Position numbers and translations under genes: made by a program. From an uncultured Prevotella sp. (GTDB lineage: Bacteria > Bacteroidota > Bacteroidia > Bacteroidales > Bacteroidaceae): DNA of 22,868 bases. Below the pieces are notes generated by a model that ran no database searches, had not been told where the DNA came from, and worked only from the letters and a program-made list of their open reading frames with translations. Below are positions 1-8,275 of the stretch, piece after piece (position 1 is the first letter of the stretch; each line of letters begins with the position of its first letter). The stretch spans positions 1 to 22,868 of the forward strand of contig OMVH01000048.1 of NCBI GenBank assembly GCA_900314365.1, written 5' to 3'.

Positions 1-1
1 A

Positions 2-523
2 GAATATCAGGTGCTGTCTTTTAGCACGGGCAAAATCTTAGATAGAATACAAGTTGTAGACGCCATGCAGGAAAGTGAGAAGTCCGTGGTGCTCACCGAG
101 TCGTTCTTTTCCACGTCATATGGAATAAAGCCCGACCGCACGAAGATTGTGGGAAGCCTGCTGTATGTGCCACAAATAAACATCATCAACCTGAAAAACA
201 AGGAGGTGAAAGGATTCTTGGTTAAGGGTGGCCCCGACTATACTATTTTTGATACGGACATGAACAAGGCGAAATTATGCTTTCCACGTGTCGTGTGCGA
301 TGACAAGCATATCTTCGCATTGTGGAGTGGACGACCAGACGAAAGGAAAGACTACGAATGGTCTGGACTCTATGTGTTCAATTGGAAAGGAAAATTGGAA
401 GGTAAGGTGAAATTAAGCCATGCTATAAAAGAGGTCTTCCTTGATGATGAGCATGGCATCCTCTATGGCAGCAACGAGGACAAGAAAGAGATATATGCCT
501 ACAAAGTCAACGATTTCTTCTGA
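2..523 (+). CDS. 6-bladed beta-propeller (TolB-like) lipoprotein family, C-terminal part, truncated by window edge
   Basis: The reading frame is open from the first bases of the window (codons GAA TAT CAG precede the GTG at 11), so this is the end of a longer gene and no start can be given. The visible ~173 residues have the short repeating strand pattern of periplasmic or surface propellers of Bacteroidetes: runs such as GLYVFNWKGKLEGKVKL and GILYGSNEDKKEIYAYKV, i.e. hydrophobic strands ending in 'x-Y-x-F/Y-x-x-x-G', and the terminal blade-closing strand. Members of this group are normally lipoproteins of 350-400 residues; the signal peptide would lie outside the window. It is followed after 10 bp by a thioredoxin-fold lipoprotein and is the first visible member of a long plus-strand operon. 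The fold assignment is by pattern only; substrate unknown. Confidence 0.65.
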   Translation, partial: EYQVLSFSTGKILDRIQVVDAMQESEKSVVLTESFFSTSYGIKPDRTKIVGSLLYVPQINIINLKNKEVKGFLVKGGPDYTIFDTDMNKAKLCFPRVVCDDKHIFALWSGRPDERKDYEWSGLYVFNWKGKLEGKVKLSHAIKEVFLDDEHGILYGSNEDKKEIYAYKVNDFF

Positions 524-533
524 AACATAGATT

Positions 534-1082
534 ATGAAACATGCGAAAGACCTGTTTCTGTTGCTCATTGTGATATGCACGCTGGCATCCTGCGGACAAA
601 GGCACAGGATAAGCAAGGAAATGAAGAAGTTTACGGGAACCAAGGTGGTGTTGCCTTTGGACTCGATGCTGAATCTGTCCTGTAAAAACATCAGGAATAG
701 CTGCATGGACACGAAATACTTGTACGTCAGGTATGTGGAATCCGAAGCGTGTAGTGAGTGTGCTGTCCGCCATTTGTCAGAATGGCAGGTTCTCGACACG
801 ATGAAGGCTGGTGAGGGCAACAGGCTAAACTACATTTTCATCCTCTCGCCAAACAAGAGCCAATATCCGCATATATACTATATGGTAAGAAGCGACACGC
901 TCTTCAATGAGCACATATACATTGACACGACAAGGGTTTTCGAGCGTTCCAATCCGCAGCTTCCCAAGAGTCATCTGCTGCATACCTTCCTGCTTGACCA
1001 AGACAGGAAAGTGAAAATAATAGGCAGTCCCGTCAGTAATGAAAAGGTAATGGGTATGCTTAAAAAACAGCTTGACAATTAA
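534..1082 (+). CDS. thioredoxin-fold lipoprotein with CxxC motif
   Basis: A 182-residue protein. The N-terminus is a lipoprotein signal peptide: basic MKHAK, hydrophobic FLLLIVICT, lipobox LASC with Cys20 as the lipidation site, so it is expected in the periplasm or on the outer membrane. A CSEC motif at residues 73-76 sits after a hydrophobic strand (YLYVRYVES), the place of the redox CxxC in thioredoxin/TlpA-like folds; a hydrophobic strand followed by a helix and a C-terminal 'FLLDQDRKVKIIGSP' strand-turn-strand also fits that fold, although the cis-Pro position is not obvious. It starts 10 bp after the preceding propeller gene. The likely role is thiol reduction or sensing for a partner made by the same locus; the NVEALA-family peptide at 12331-12702 has four cysteines. 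That link is inference. It could also be a redox-inactive relative. Confidence 0.7.
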   Translation: MKHAKDLFLLLIVICTLASCGQRHRISKEMKKFTGTKVVLPLDSMLNLSCKNIRNSCMDTKYLYVRYVESEACSECAVRHLSEWQVLDTMKAGEGNRLNYIFILSPNKSQYPHIYYMVRSDTLFNEHIYIDTTRVFERSNPQLPKSHLLHTFLLDQDRKVKIIGSPVSNEKVMGMLKKQLDN

Positions 1083-1159
1083 GACTCGCTGCCGTATCTT
1101 GTACTTTGAATAAATAGAATCTGTCATAAACCCTAAATACAATATAGAAATTGAACGTT

Positions 1160-2208
1160 ATGAAGGGACTTTGTTCTTTGTTCTCCTTAGCGGCTCTATG
1201 TTTTCTTGCCGCTTGCTCTCCGGTCCTGACACAAAACATGGAACTCGGAGCTTCAGAGTCGTCGCTGACAAAAGACAGTATCTGGAGCCATGCCTATGTT
1301 ACCTTTCTTGAAGAAGACAGCGCAAGCATCTTAGGCGATGTGGCGGATGTGAGATACTGCAATGGCATCTATGCTGTTTTGAATGGCGACAGAACAGCCA
1401 TTTCTCTTTTCGACAAGAATGGCAGTCAACAGGCATCGTTGAATAGGAAAGGACACGGTCACGAGGAATACATTGGTATTTCTGACTTCGACCTAACACA
1501 AGACAAATTATACATATTGTGCTATCCGAACACAAGAATCATAATTGCCGATTTAGCCTGCAATATTCAGCGGGTGCTGGATATTCCTTATGCTTTCACG
1601 AACCTTGTTTATTACGAAGGGAACCTTTATGCTTATCTTCCAAACACCAGGAGCCTATATGCGTACGACGGAGCCAAATGGAAAGAGATATTCAAGGAAG
1701 AACCTCTTCCGGCTCTGTCTTATGCCAGCAATCCCGTTTTCTTCAAATTGGATGGTGAATTGCTCTATTGTTCAAAGGGAGGAAGCTGCATCCATAGGAT
1801 AAGCAAAGGAAAAGTAGATGAGCTCTTTACCTTTGACTATCCGGACAAAGGAAAGATAATGAAAAGGCTGAAGCAATCCAGAATGCTTCAAGGAAAAGAA
1901 AGAATTCTCATTGCCCCCCACCTGTCATATATTCATTGACTCGTAAGGAAGATTCTTATGTCTTGGTGTACACGTTTCGTGGAGTATATAGGGTGAGTGA
2001 GGTCAGCGCCGTGGACTTCTCCATTATTAGGGACGGAGACTTGCTCTGGTCGCCACTTCCCACATACAGTAATGGGACGGATGCGATATCTTGTCAATTC
2101 CTGACTAAAGACGAGCAGCCATTTGGAACCCATTCCGGAAAGACTGTTTTCACCAACAAGAAGAAATGGGGAAATGGACGTATGGCTCTAATAAGATATG
2201 CGAAGTGA
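1160..2208 (+). pseudogene. 6-bladed beta-propeller lipoprotein, frameshifted at a C6 run
   Basis: Starting at the ATG at 1160 (a TTG three codons upstream is less likely), the protein has a lipoprotein signal peptide with lipobox LAAC (MKGLCSLFSLAALCFLAAC). The family hallmark is present as LNRKGHGHEEYIGISDF, the 'G-x-G-x-x-E-Y' turn seen in Bacteroidetes 6-bladed propellers. The frame ends at 1939, but the next frame continues with a coherent propeller C-terminus (YSLTRKEDSYVLVYTFRGVY up to 2208). The break lies at the run of six C at 1914-1919: one more C would join the two parts into about 350 residues, a normal length for the family. So this is a decayed gene, a phase-variable gene, or an indel error in the sequence. 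It lies in the plus-strand operon between the thioredoxin-fold lipoprotein and the signal peptidase. Confidence 0.75.
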
Positions 2209-2211
2209 TGA

Positions 2212-2235
2212 AAGCCCCCTCGTTCAGGGGGGCTT
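2212..2235 (+). terminator. GC-rich hairpin between propeller and signal peptidase genes
   Basis: A strong stem-loop: AAGCCCCCT, loop CGTTC, AGGGGGGCTT, with one bulged G on the right arm. It lies just after the stop of the frameshifted propeller and before the preferred start of the signal peptidase. There is no long T run after it, so it may be an attenuator, an mRNA-stabilising 3' end or an RNA-processing site rather than a full terminator. It argues against the upstream ATG at 2198 as the signal peptidase start, since translation from there would run through the stem. Confidence 0.45.
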
Positions 2236-2260
2236 AATCATCCAAAACAGAGACAGGCTT

Positions 2261-3115
2261 ATGCAAGGAAGCAGAAACAAATACTGGGCGTTCGCACTTC
2301 GTGCCATTACGGCGCTGTGCTATGCGATATTGGCTCTGCCATTGCTGTATGGCCTATGGCTGACAGTGCGATGCTTCGGCATGGACTATTTCTCCATACC
2401 CAGCCACTCTATGGAGCCTACGCTCTATCCGGGCGACAAGGTCGTAGTGAATAAGCTGATCATGGGAGCAAGGATATACACGGACCTCCACTTCAATCTT
2501 GAAGGAGTCGAACTGAAATGTTTCCGGACCAAAGGGTTTCGCAGGATAAGGCACAACGATATGGTGGTCTTCAATTTCCCCTTCCACGACGGAAAGATCA
2601 AGTTCGTGATAAACAATGTGTTTTGCAAGCGAGTGGTTGCGCTGCCCGGCGACAGCATCTGGACGGTAGGAGGATATTACAAAAACAACAACTATCAAGG
2701 GCTTCTTGGCATAGAGAGCTCGCAGCGGAAGTTTGCCCAGATGCCCGACACCCTGTTTACGAAGGAGGCTTTCGCTGCCCTGCCTTATGACATGGAGCAT
2801 GTCCCCTCAACGATAAAGAACATGCACGCTGTTTATGTTCCACACAAGGGGGATGTCGTACGCCTCACGCCTTTCGAGGCTGCTTACTACAGGATGATTC
2901 TTGAGTGGGAGACAGGAAAGAAGATTACCTGGGACTGGCAGACGCAATCGGTCTTTGCCGACGGGAAAAGGCTGTTCAGGCATACCTTTGCCCACGACTA
3001 TTATTTTATGGCTGGTGACAATGTGGCCGACTCCAATGACTCCCGTTATTGGGGGCTTGTGCCGGAGGAATATATTGTCGGTGTTGTAGGATACGTATAT
3101 CATGGAAAAGAATGA
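2261..3115 (+). CDS. lepB: type I signal peptidase (S26 family)
   Basis: From the ATG at 2261 the protein has 284 residues. An in-frame ATG at 2198 would add 21 residues, but it overlaps the previous gene and translates the hairpin at 2212-2235, so 2261 is preferred. A membrane anchor lies at about residues 14-35 (ITALCYAILALPLLYGLWL). The S26 signature boxes are all present: SHSMEPTLYPGDKVVVNK with the catalytic Ser50, KRVVALPGDSIW with the catalytic lysine Lys123, and GDNVADSNDSRYWGLVP from residue 252. It cuts signal peptides on the outer face of the inner membrane. Its place inside a lipoprotein/exporter operon suggests a dedicated copy rather than the housekeeping enzyme; this is inference, and the symbol only denotes the family. 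The next gene starts 4 bp after its stop, or 14 bp before the end if the upstream ATG is used. Confidence 0.93.
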   Translation: MQGSRNKYWAFALRAITALCYAILALPLLYGLWLTVRCFGMDYFSIPSHSMEPTLYPGDKVVVNKLIMGARIYTDLHFNLEGVELKCFRTKGFRRIRHNDMVVFNFPFHDGKIKFVINNVFCKRVVALPGDSIWTVGGYYKNNNYQGLLGIESSQRKFAQMPDTLFTKEAFAALPYDMEHVPSTIKNMHAVYVPHKGDVVRLTPFEAAYYRMILEWETGKKITWDWQTQSVFADGKRLFRHTFAHDYYFMAGDNVADSNDSRYWGLVPEEYIVGVVGYVYHGKE

Positions 3116-3119
3116 ATAT

Positions 3120-5084
3120 ATGAAGCTGATGAGTGTCGTTCTTGCTACTGCCATATTCATGCTTTCAGCTTGTACTTCCTTTGGTACGGACGACAGACTT
3201 GAAGAGGCACTCTCCCTTGCAGGCGAGAATAGAGGCGAGCTTGAGAAGGTGCTTGACCACTACGAGGGCGACACCTTGAAGTATGAGGCCGCCAGATTCC
3301 TTATCGCCAACATGCCCGGGCATTATTCCTATGCCGACACGAATGTCGTAATAAGCTATTCGCATGCCGTCGATTCTATCCTGCTTGCCATGAAGGACTC
3401 TGCGTCCGCAGTTGTGAGGGACTCCATCAATGCCTGTGCCGTGCATTACAAGATGCCAGAGCAAAAGAAAGTCCAGGACATCAACATAATGACTTCAAAA
3501 TACCTTATCGCCAATATTGAGGATGCCTTTGGAAGTTGGCAGAAGGGTATGTGGGCTCAGCACCTGTCGTTTGAAGATTTCTGTGAGTATCTCCTGCCCT
3601 ACAAGGTCGAGGAGCTGCAGCTGCTGGACAACTGGCGGGGTAGGTTAAGGAAATTCCATGCCGACAAACTCAAGGAACTCGAATGGTGCGACAACTTCCG
3701 CAATTCCACACTCGAGGCGTCCCGATTGCTGAGCCGCGTCTGGGGAGACCTCATGCATCCCAATTATGACGGAGCGATTAAGTACTCGATAATGAAATGG
3801 GAGACAAATGCAAACGTTCCTTTCGGGACTTGCGACTATTATGCGCCAATAGCCATGGCGCTGTTCCGGAGCAGTGGAATCCCGATAGGCTTTGACTTCA
3901 CTCCCCATTGGGCGGGTCGTAGACTGGGCCACTCTTGGAATTTCCTCATTGCGGAGAATGGCCACAATTACACTTTCAACGGCATCATTTCGTCGCCGGG
4001 CGATGCGCACAACCTTGCGGAGAAAATGGTGAAGGTTTATCGGCATACCTATGCCGCAAACCCAGAACTCATCGAGTTGAACAGAAGCGAGAAGTATGTG
4101 CCGCGCCTATTCAAGAGTTTCTTCCTGAAAGATGTCACTAAGGACTATATGTCGGCCGTTGACGTCACAATAAGCTCTTCTGCAATACCCGACCATAGAG
4201 GTTATGTTTTCCTGTCAATATTTGGTGAGGATGACTGGACACCGATAGCATTCGGCAGGGTCGACGGCCGCAATGTTTCCTTCAAGAACATTGGAAGAAA
4301 CGCCCTCTACATGCCTTTCTCTTACGGCGACAAGGGAAATCTGGTCTCCATAGGTGCTCCCTTCATAGTCCAGCCGAATGGAAGTATCAGAAAAATAGAA
4401 GCAGACAGCACGAAAAGAATTACGCTGGAAGTCAAGCGGAAATACCCCGTGTTGGAATACGTGTACAGATGGTTGGGCAGGCTTGACAGCTGTGAGTTCC
4501 AAGCGTCTAATGACAGTACGTTTGCCACTTATCAGCTCGTTCATAGGATTGACGACTGCCATGGGACAGGTTATGACATCAAGGTTTCCGATAGTATAGC
4601 CCCTTACCGCTACTGGCGATTTTTCTCCACAAAGTCCGAGACCCATGCCAACATAGCAGAGCTATATTTCTTTGATCAGTCAGACAGACAGATTAAGGGC
4701 AGACCCATAGGAACAAGCGGGTCATGGGCAGACATAAAGGAATGCACAAAAGAGGCTGCCTTTGACGGCGACATACTCTCCTTTTTCGATGCTCCCGACG
4801 GCGACGGCTCATGGGTAGGGGTTGATTTTGGCAAACCGCGCAGAGTGAGCCACTTCTATTATTACGGGCGTGGTGACGGCAATGCCATAGAGCCCTACGA
4901 CACCTATGAGCTTCTCTGTTGGGACAACGGCCACTGGAAGAGTCTCGGAGTGAGGAAGGCATGTGCGCCAACGCTGAAATTTGATAATGTTCCTTCTGGA
5001 GGAGTTTATCTATTAAGGAATCTGACAAAAGGCCATGAAGAAAGGGTATTCACTTATGAAGGTGGAAAGCAAGTGTGGTGGTAG
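3120..5084 (+). CDS. transglutaminase-like lipoprotein with discoidin-like C-terminal domain
   Basis: The ATG at 3120 gives 654 residues with the signal peptide MKLMSVVLATAIFMLSAC (lipobox LSAC, Cys18); an ATG at 3102, overlapping the signal peptidase, adds six residues. Numbering here is from 3102. The N-terminal helix 'LEEALSLAGENRGELEKVL' opens a conserved helical region. The transglutaminase core has the catalytic-type Cys in FGTCDYYAPIAMALFRSSGI (Cys244) and His in LGHSWNF (His277). At the third position of the triad the sequence reads NYTFNG (Asn293), where Asp is usual. Residues ~500-645 resemble a F5/8 type C (discoidin) jelly roll: 'YRYWRFFS...NIAELYFF...DGDILSFFDA...GSWVGVDFGKPRRVSHFYYYGRGD'. 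Such proteins may cross-link, cleave or bind peptide or glycan; the substrate is unknown. The 3' end overlaps the start of the next gene, which supports co-transcription. Confidence 0.85.
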   Translation: MKLMSVVLATAIFMLSACTSFGTDDRLEEALSLAGENRGELEKVLDHYEGDTLKYEAARFLIANMPGHYSYADTNVVISYSHAVDSILLAMKDSASAVVRDSINACAVHYKMPEQKKVQDINIMTSKYLIANIEDAFGSWQKGMWAQHLSFEDFCEYLLPYKVEELQLLDNWRGRLRKFHADKLKELEWCDNFRNSTLEASRLLSRVWGDLMHPNYDGAIKYSIMKWETNANVPFGTCDYYAPIAMALFRSSGIPIGFDFTPHWAGRRLGHSWNFLIAENGHNYTFNGIISSPGDAHNLAEKMVKVYRHTYAANPELIELNRSEKYVPRLFKSFFLKDVTKDYMSAVDVTISSSAIPDHRGYVFLSIFGEDDWTPIAFGRVDGRNVSFKNIGRNALYMPFSYGDKGNLVSIGAPFIVQPNGSIRKIEADSTKRITLEVKRKYPVLEYVYRWLGRLDSCEFQASNDSTFATYQLVHRIDDCHGTGYDIKVSDSIAPYRYWRFFSTKSETHANIAELYFFDQSDRQIKGRPIGTSGSWADIKECTKEAAFDGDILSFFDAPDGDGSWVGVDFGKPRRVSHFYYYGRGDGNAIEPYDTYELLCWDNGHWKSLGVRKACAPTLKFDNVPSGGVYLLRNLTKGHEERVFTYEGGKQVWW

Positions 5085-6813
5085 CTTAATGTCTGCAGGC
5101 ATTACTTCTACCTTCATAACAGCTTTGGCCGTGGCAGTATTGGGTTACTTGTTCTGGTCGTCTGTCATGCCGGTGGAAACAAGATGGAGCCATGCAGAGA
5201 TTCTGACAGCAAGGCTGATGCCGGTATTTTGTATGTTGGGATCAGCATTCATGATATTTAATAGAGAAGGCCACAAGATAGCACTCCTCGATATTCTTGT
5301 CCTTGTCTGGGGAATATATTATTTCTTACGTCTTTATTTTGGAAATGACTATCCGTGTGCCACGCAATTCCTGAAGGTTTCTTCTTCGCTCATTCTTTAT
5401 TTTGCGCTTAGAGCTGTTTTCTCGAATTGTCGTGTTCGTCCGTCAACCTTTATAGCGTTAATAATGTTATGCGGATGCTACGAGGCTTTGGTCGGTGTCG
5501 GACAAATACTGTCAGGTGCAAGCAGAAATTATTTCCACATGCTCACTGGGACATTCCTTAATCCAGGACCTTACTCCGCTTATCTGCTCGTAGCTGTGGT
5601 GGCGGGCCAAACAGGCAAGGATGTTATACAGTGTGAGGTCAGTAGGCTGCCAGTGGCAATTCGAAAGTATGCCACTGTGTTATATTACCTTCTTTTATTG
5701 TTGCCCCTTCTCGTTCTTCCTTCCACATGGAGCCGGGCGGCGATAATGGCTTTGGCTATTGTCTGTCTGTGGTATTACAGAAAATCATATTGGCGTTACA
5801 GAAAAGCGGTATGGGTGCTTTGCCTGGTAGCTATGGTGATGTTGTATTTCGTAAAACGAGGCTCTGCCGACGGGCGAGTGTTGACTTGGATGGCTTCTTT
5901 GACATCGCTAGCACATAACCCGTGGTTAGGAGTGGGTATAGGGGGATTTCGTCATGCTACGGCCGAAGGCATCGCGGAGATGTATCATTCATGTCCTGAC
6001 AATGGCTTGCTTGCATCGGCGGGAGTGGCGGAATATGCATTCTGTGACATCCTGAAGGTGGTAGTCGAACAGGGTGTCGTGGGAGGCCTGTTGTGTCTGG
6101 CTGTGGCTTATGTTGCTTTGCATAACCTGCGGCGTTGGAGTGCTCCGGCTTTTTATGCCATGGGCTCGCTGATGCTCTTCTCCCTTTTCTCTTATCCCTT
6201 TGAGCTATACCCTTTTCGAGTGTTGTCCATAACTCTTCTTGCCGTTTCTGCAACCTCCAGCAGCATGGCCGAAATGGATGGAGCAAAAAGGGTTATGGCC
6301 TTGTTATTCGGCGTGCTGGCAACAGCCGCGTCAGTATTTATTGCTTGTGAGGACAAGCGCAGAAGCGATGCCGACCAGCAGGCAAGTCTCTTTGCGAGTA
6401 TGCATGATGTGGCTTTCGTCAACGATTTTTACGAATTATTGCCCAAAGAAAGCGATAATTCCATATTTTTATTTAACTTTGCTAAAACTCTCACTTCAGC
6501 TGGCAGATACAGCGAAAGCAACGCCATGCTGAGGCAGGGAGCATTAACAAGCAACGACCCTATGTTCTATCTACTGCAAGGCAACAACTATCGCTATATG
6601 CATTTCTACGATTTGGCTGAGGCGGCTTATCGGAAAGCCTTCGCCGTGATGCCTAATCGGCTATATCCGTTGTATCAGCTCTTGACTCTCTATCGGGCAA
6701 CAGGGCAGCAGGGGAAGGCGCGTCAGACTGCAGCGTACATTCTCAAGGCCAATGCGAAGATTAAGTCGCCTGCTACAGATGAAATAATAAGAAAGGCAAA
6801 GGAGGCATTATGA
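5035..6813 (+). CDS. O-antigen ligase/polymerase-type (Wzy_C) membrane protein with TPR C-terminus
   Basis: Up to 592 residues from the ATG at 5035. Starts at 5056 and at 5089 (just after the previous stop) are also possible and lose only the soluble N-terminus. About 10-12 hydrophobic segments span residues ~23-440. The Wzy_C/WaaL-type signatures are visible: GTFLNPGPYSAYL (172-184), STWSRAA (230-236), GR.LTW.ASL (280-290), PWLGVGIGGF (296-305) and a glutamate-rich loop EYAFCDILKVVVEQGVVGG. From ~474 to 575 two or three TPR-like helical pairs follow (NDPMFYLLQGNNYRYMHFYDLAEAAYRKAF). In glycan pathways this family joins or polymerises lipid-linked sugars, but no glycosyltransferase lies nearby. 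Here it sits among secretion and lipoprotein genes and overlaps the TolC gene by ATGA, so a glycan role is uncertain. Confidence 0.85.
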   Translation: MKKGYSLMKVESKCGGSLMSAGITSTFITALAVAVLGYLFWSSVMPVETRWSHAEILTARLMPVFCMLGSAFMIFNREGHKIALLDILVLVWGIYYFLRLYFGNDYPCATQFLKVSSSLILYFALRAVFSNCRVRPSTFIALIMLCGCYEALVGVGQILSGASRNYFHMLTGTFLNPGPYSAYLLVAVVAGQTGKDVIQCEVSRLPVAIRKYATVLYYLLLLLPLLVLPSTWSRAAIMALAIVCLWYYRKSYWRYRKAVWVLCLVAMVMLYFVKRGSADGRVLTWMASLTSLAHNPWLGVGIGGFRHATAEGIAEMYHSCPDNGLLASAGVAEYAFCDILKVVVEQGVVGGLLCLAVAYVALHNLRRWSAPAFYAMGSLMLFSLFSYPFELYPFRVLSITLLAVSATSSSMAEMDGAKRVMALLFGVLATAASVFIACEDKRRSDADQQASLFASMHDVAFVNDFYELLPKESDNSIFLFNFAKTLTSAGRYSESNAMLRQGALTSNDPMFYLLQGNNYRYMHFYDLAEAAYRKAFAVMPNRLYPLYQLLTLYRATGQQGKARQTAAYILKANAKIKSPATDEIIRKAKEAL

Positions 6814-8273
6814 GGAATATGATTCTCGTTCTTCTTTTGGCATGCGTCACGGCAAGTGCTCAGCAGGTGTCGCTCGATAATGCCATCGTCATGGCGCAGC
6901 AGAACTCCTACGATGCGCAGTTGGCCAAGCTCTCGTTCATGTCGGAATATTGGACCTTCCGTTCTTTCAAGGCCGACTTGCTGCCCTCGGTAAGTCTTAG
7001 CGGCACGGTCGGTAATTTCGACCATTCCCTTGTGTCGGTGAGAAACTATGACAGCGGACAGGTACAATATGTCAACAACAACTCACTCACCAACCAACTG
7101 ACTCTGTCGCTCGATCAAAAGATTGCGGCAACGGGTGGCACGGTATCACTACAGTCGTACATTTACAGTCTGAACCAGTTTACCTACGACGAGACGACTT
7201 TCAATACTCAGCCTCTTAGAATCAGTTACACTCAGCCATTGAGGTCATTCAACTCGCTGAAGTGGAACAAGAAATCGGCCCCTCTGGACTACGAGATTGC
7301 GCAGAAGAAATATATTGCCGACATGCAGCAGATCACCATCAGGGTGACCTCTCTGTTCTTCAACGTTCTGGCCGCACAGTCGGAATACAAGCAGAGTCTG
7401 GCAACGGTGAAGGATCGCGAGATGCTCTATGCCATGGCGTCGAAGCGGCTTCAGCTTGGCACGACCACGAAGAGCGATGTGCTGCAACTGGAGCTGTCGT
7501 TGCTCAATGCCCGCGTGGCCGCAAAAAACAACAAGCTCGCTCTTGATGACTGCATGTATCAGCTTTTCTCCTATCTTAGGGTGACGGATTATGAGCATGC
7601 CGAGCTGGTGGCCCCTTCGTATGTCCCTGACATGCTGCTCAGCGTTGACGATGTGCTGCAAAAGGCCATCACCAACTCCTCGCATACCCTCGAGCAACGC
7701 CAGCTGATGCTGCAGGCAGAGCGTACTTTGGCTGAGGCGAAGGCTTCGAGGGGACCCCAATTTACTCTGCGGGGAGAAGTGGGCTTCACAAAGACGGCCA
7801 ATAACTTCGCTGGTGCCTACCGCAACCTGAACGACAACGAGATTGTCGGGCTGACTTTGTCGCTGCCTATTTTCGACTGGGGAGTAAGCAAGGGACGGGT
7901 GAGGATGGCCCAGGCACAGCTGGAACTGGCAAAGACCAAAAACGAGCAGTCGCATCTGGACTACATGCAAGAGCTCCGACGAAAGGTGCTGCAGTTCAAT
8001 ACGCAGCCCGCTCAATGCCGCGATGCTCTGCGTGCCCAGGAAATCTCCGAAGAGAGATACGACATAACGCGGAAAAGATTCGAGAACGGTGCTGTTTCCG
8101 TGACCGACCTGAATACCGCTCAGCAGGAGATGGAGACAGCCAAGTCGCAGTATATTTCCCTCTTGAAGGCCTTTTGGACAGACTATTACACGCTGCAGCA
8201 ATATACGCTCTACGACTGGATAAACCACTCGAATATATTCGTTGACTTTGAGAAACTGATTAAAAGCAAGTAG
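6810..8273 (+). CDS. TolC-type outer-membrane efflux channel
   Basis: 487 residues with a Sec signal peptide (MRNMILVLLLACVTASA, probable cut before QQVSLDNA at residue 18). The two OEP halves are visible: 'VSLDNAIVMAQQNSYDAQLAKLSF' opens the first helical repeat and 'ERYDITRKRFENGAVSVTDLNTAQQEMETAKSQYI' is the typical helical hairpin of the second; 'LRISYTQPLR' and 'EIVGLTLSLPIFDW' are the beta-barrel strands before the helices. It forms the outer-membrane duct of a tripartite RND exporter. The start overlaps the stop of the Wzy/TPR gene by 4 bp (ATGA), and the adaptor gene follows after 2 bp, so it belongs to the same operon as the signal peptidase and transglutaminase-like genes. No permease follows on this strand; the permease pair is at 13249-19304 on the other strand. 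Confidence 0.93.
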   Translation: MRNMILVLLLACVTASAQQVSLDNAIVMAQQNSYDAQLAKLSFMSEYWTFRSFKADLLPSVSLSGTVGNFDHSLVSVRNYDSGQVQYVNNNSLTNQLTLSLDQKIAATGGTVSLQSYIYSLNQFTYDETTFNTQPLRISYTQPLRSFNSLKWNKKSAPLDYEIAQKKYIADMQQITIRVTSLFFNVLAAQSEYKQSLATVKDREMLYAMASKRLQLGTTTKSDVLQLELSLLNARVAAKNNKLALDDCMYQLFSYLRVTDYEHAELVAPSYVPDMLLSVDDVLQKAITNSSHTLEQRQLMLQAERTLAEAKASRGPQFTLRGEVGFTKTANNFAGAYRNLNDNEIVGLTLSLPIFDWGVSKGRVRMAQAQLELAKTKNEQSHLDYMQELRRKVLQFNTQPAQCRDALRAQEISEERYDITRKRFENGAVSVTDLNTAQQEMETAKSQYISLLKAFWTDYYTLQQYTLYDWINHSNIFVDFEKLIKSK

Positions 8274-8275
8274 AT

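Noticed and set aside
1083..1159. Internal promoter before the second propeller gene
   Set aside because: TACTTTG near 1100 has one base fewer than TAnnTTTG and no well-placed -33 box, so it was not called.
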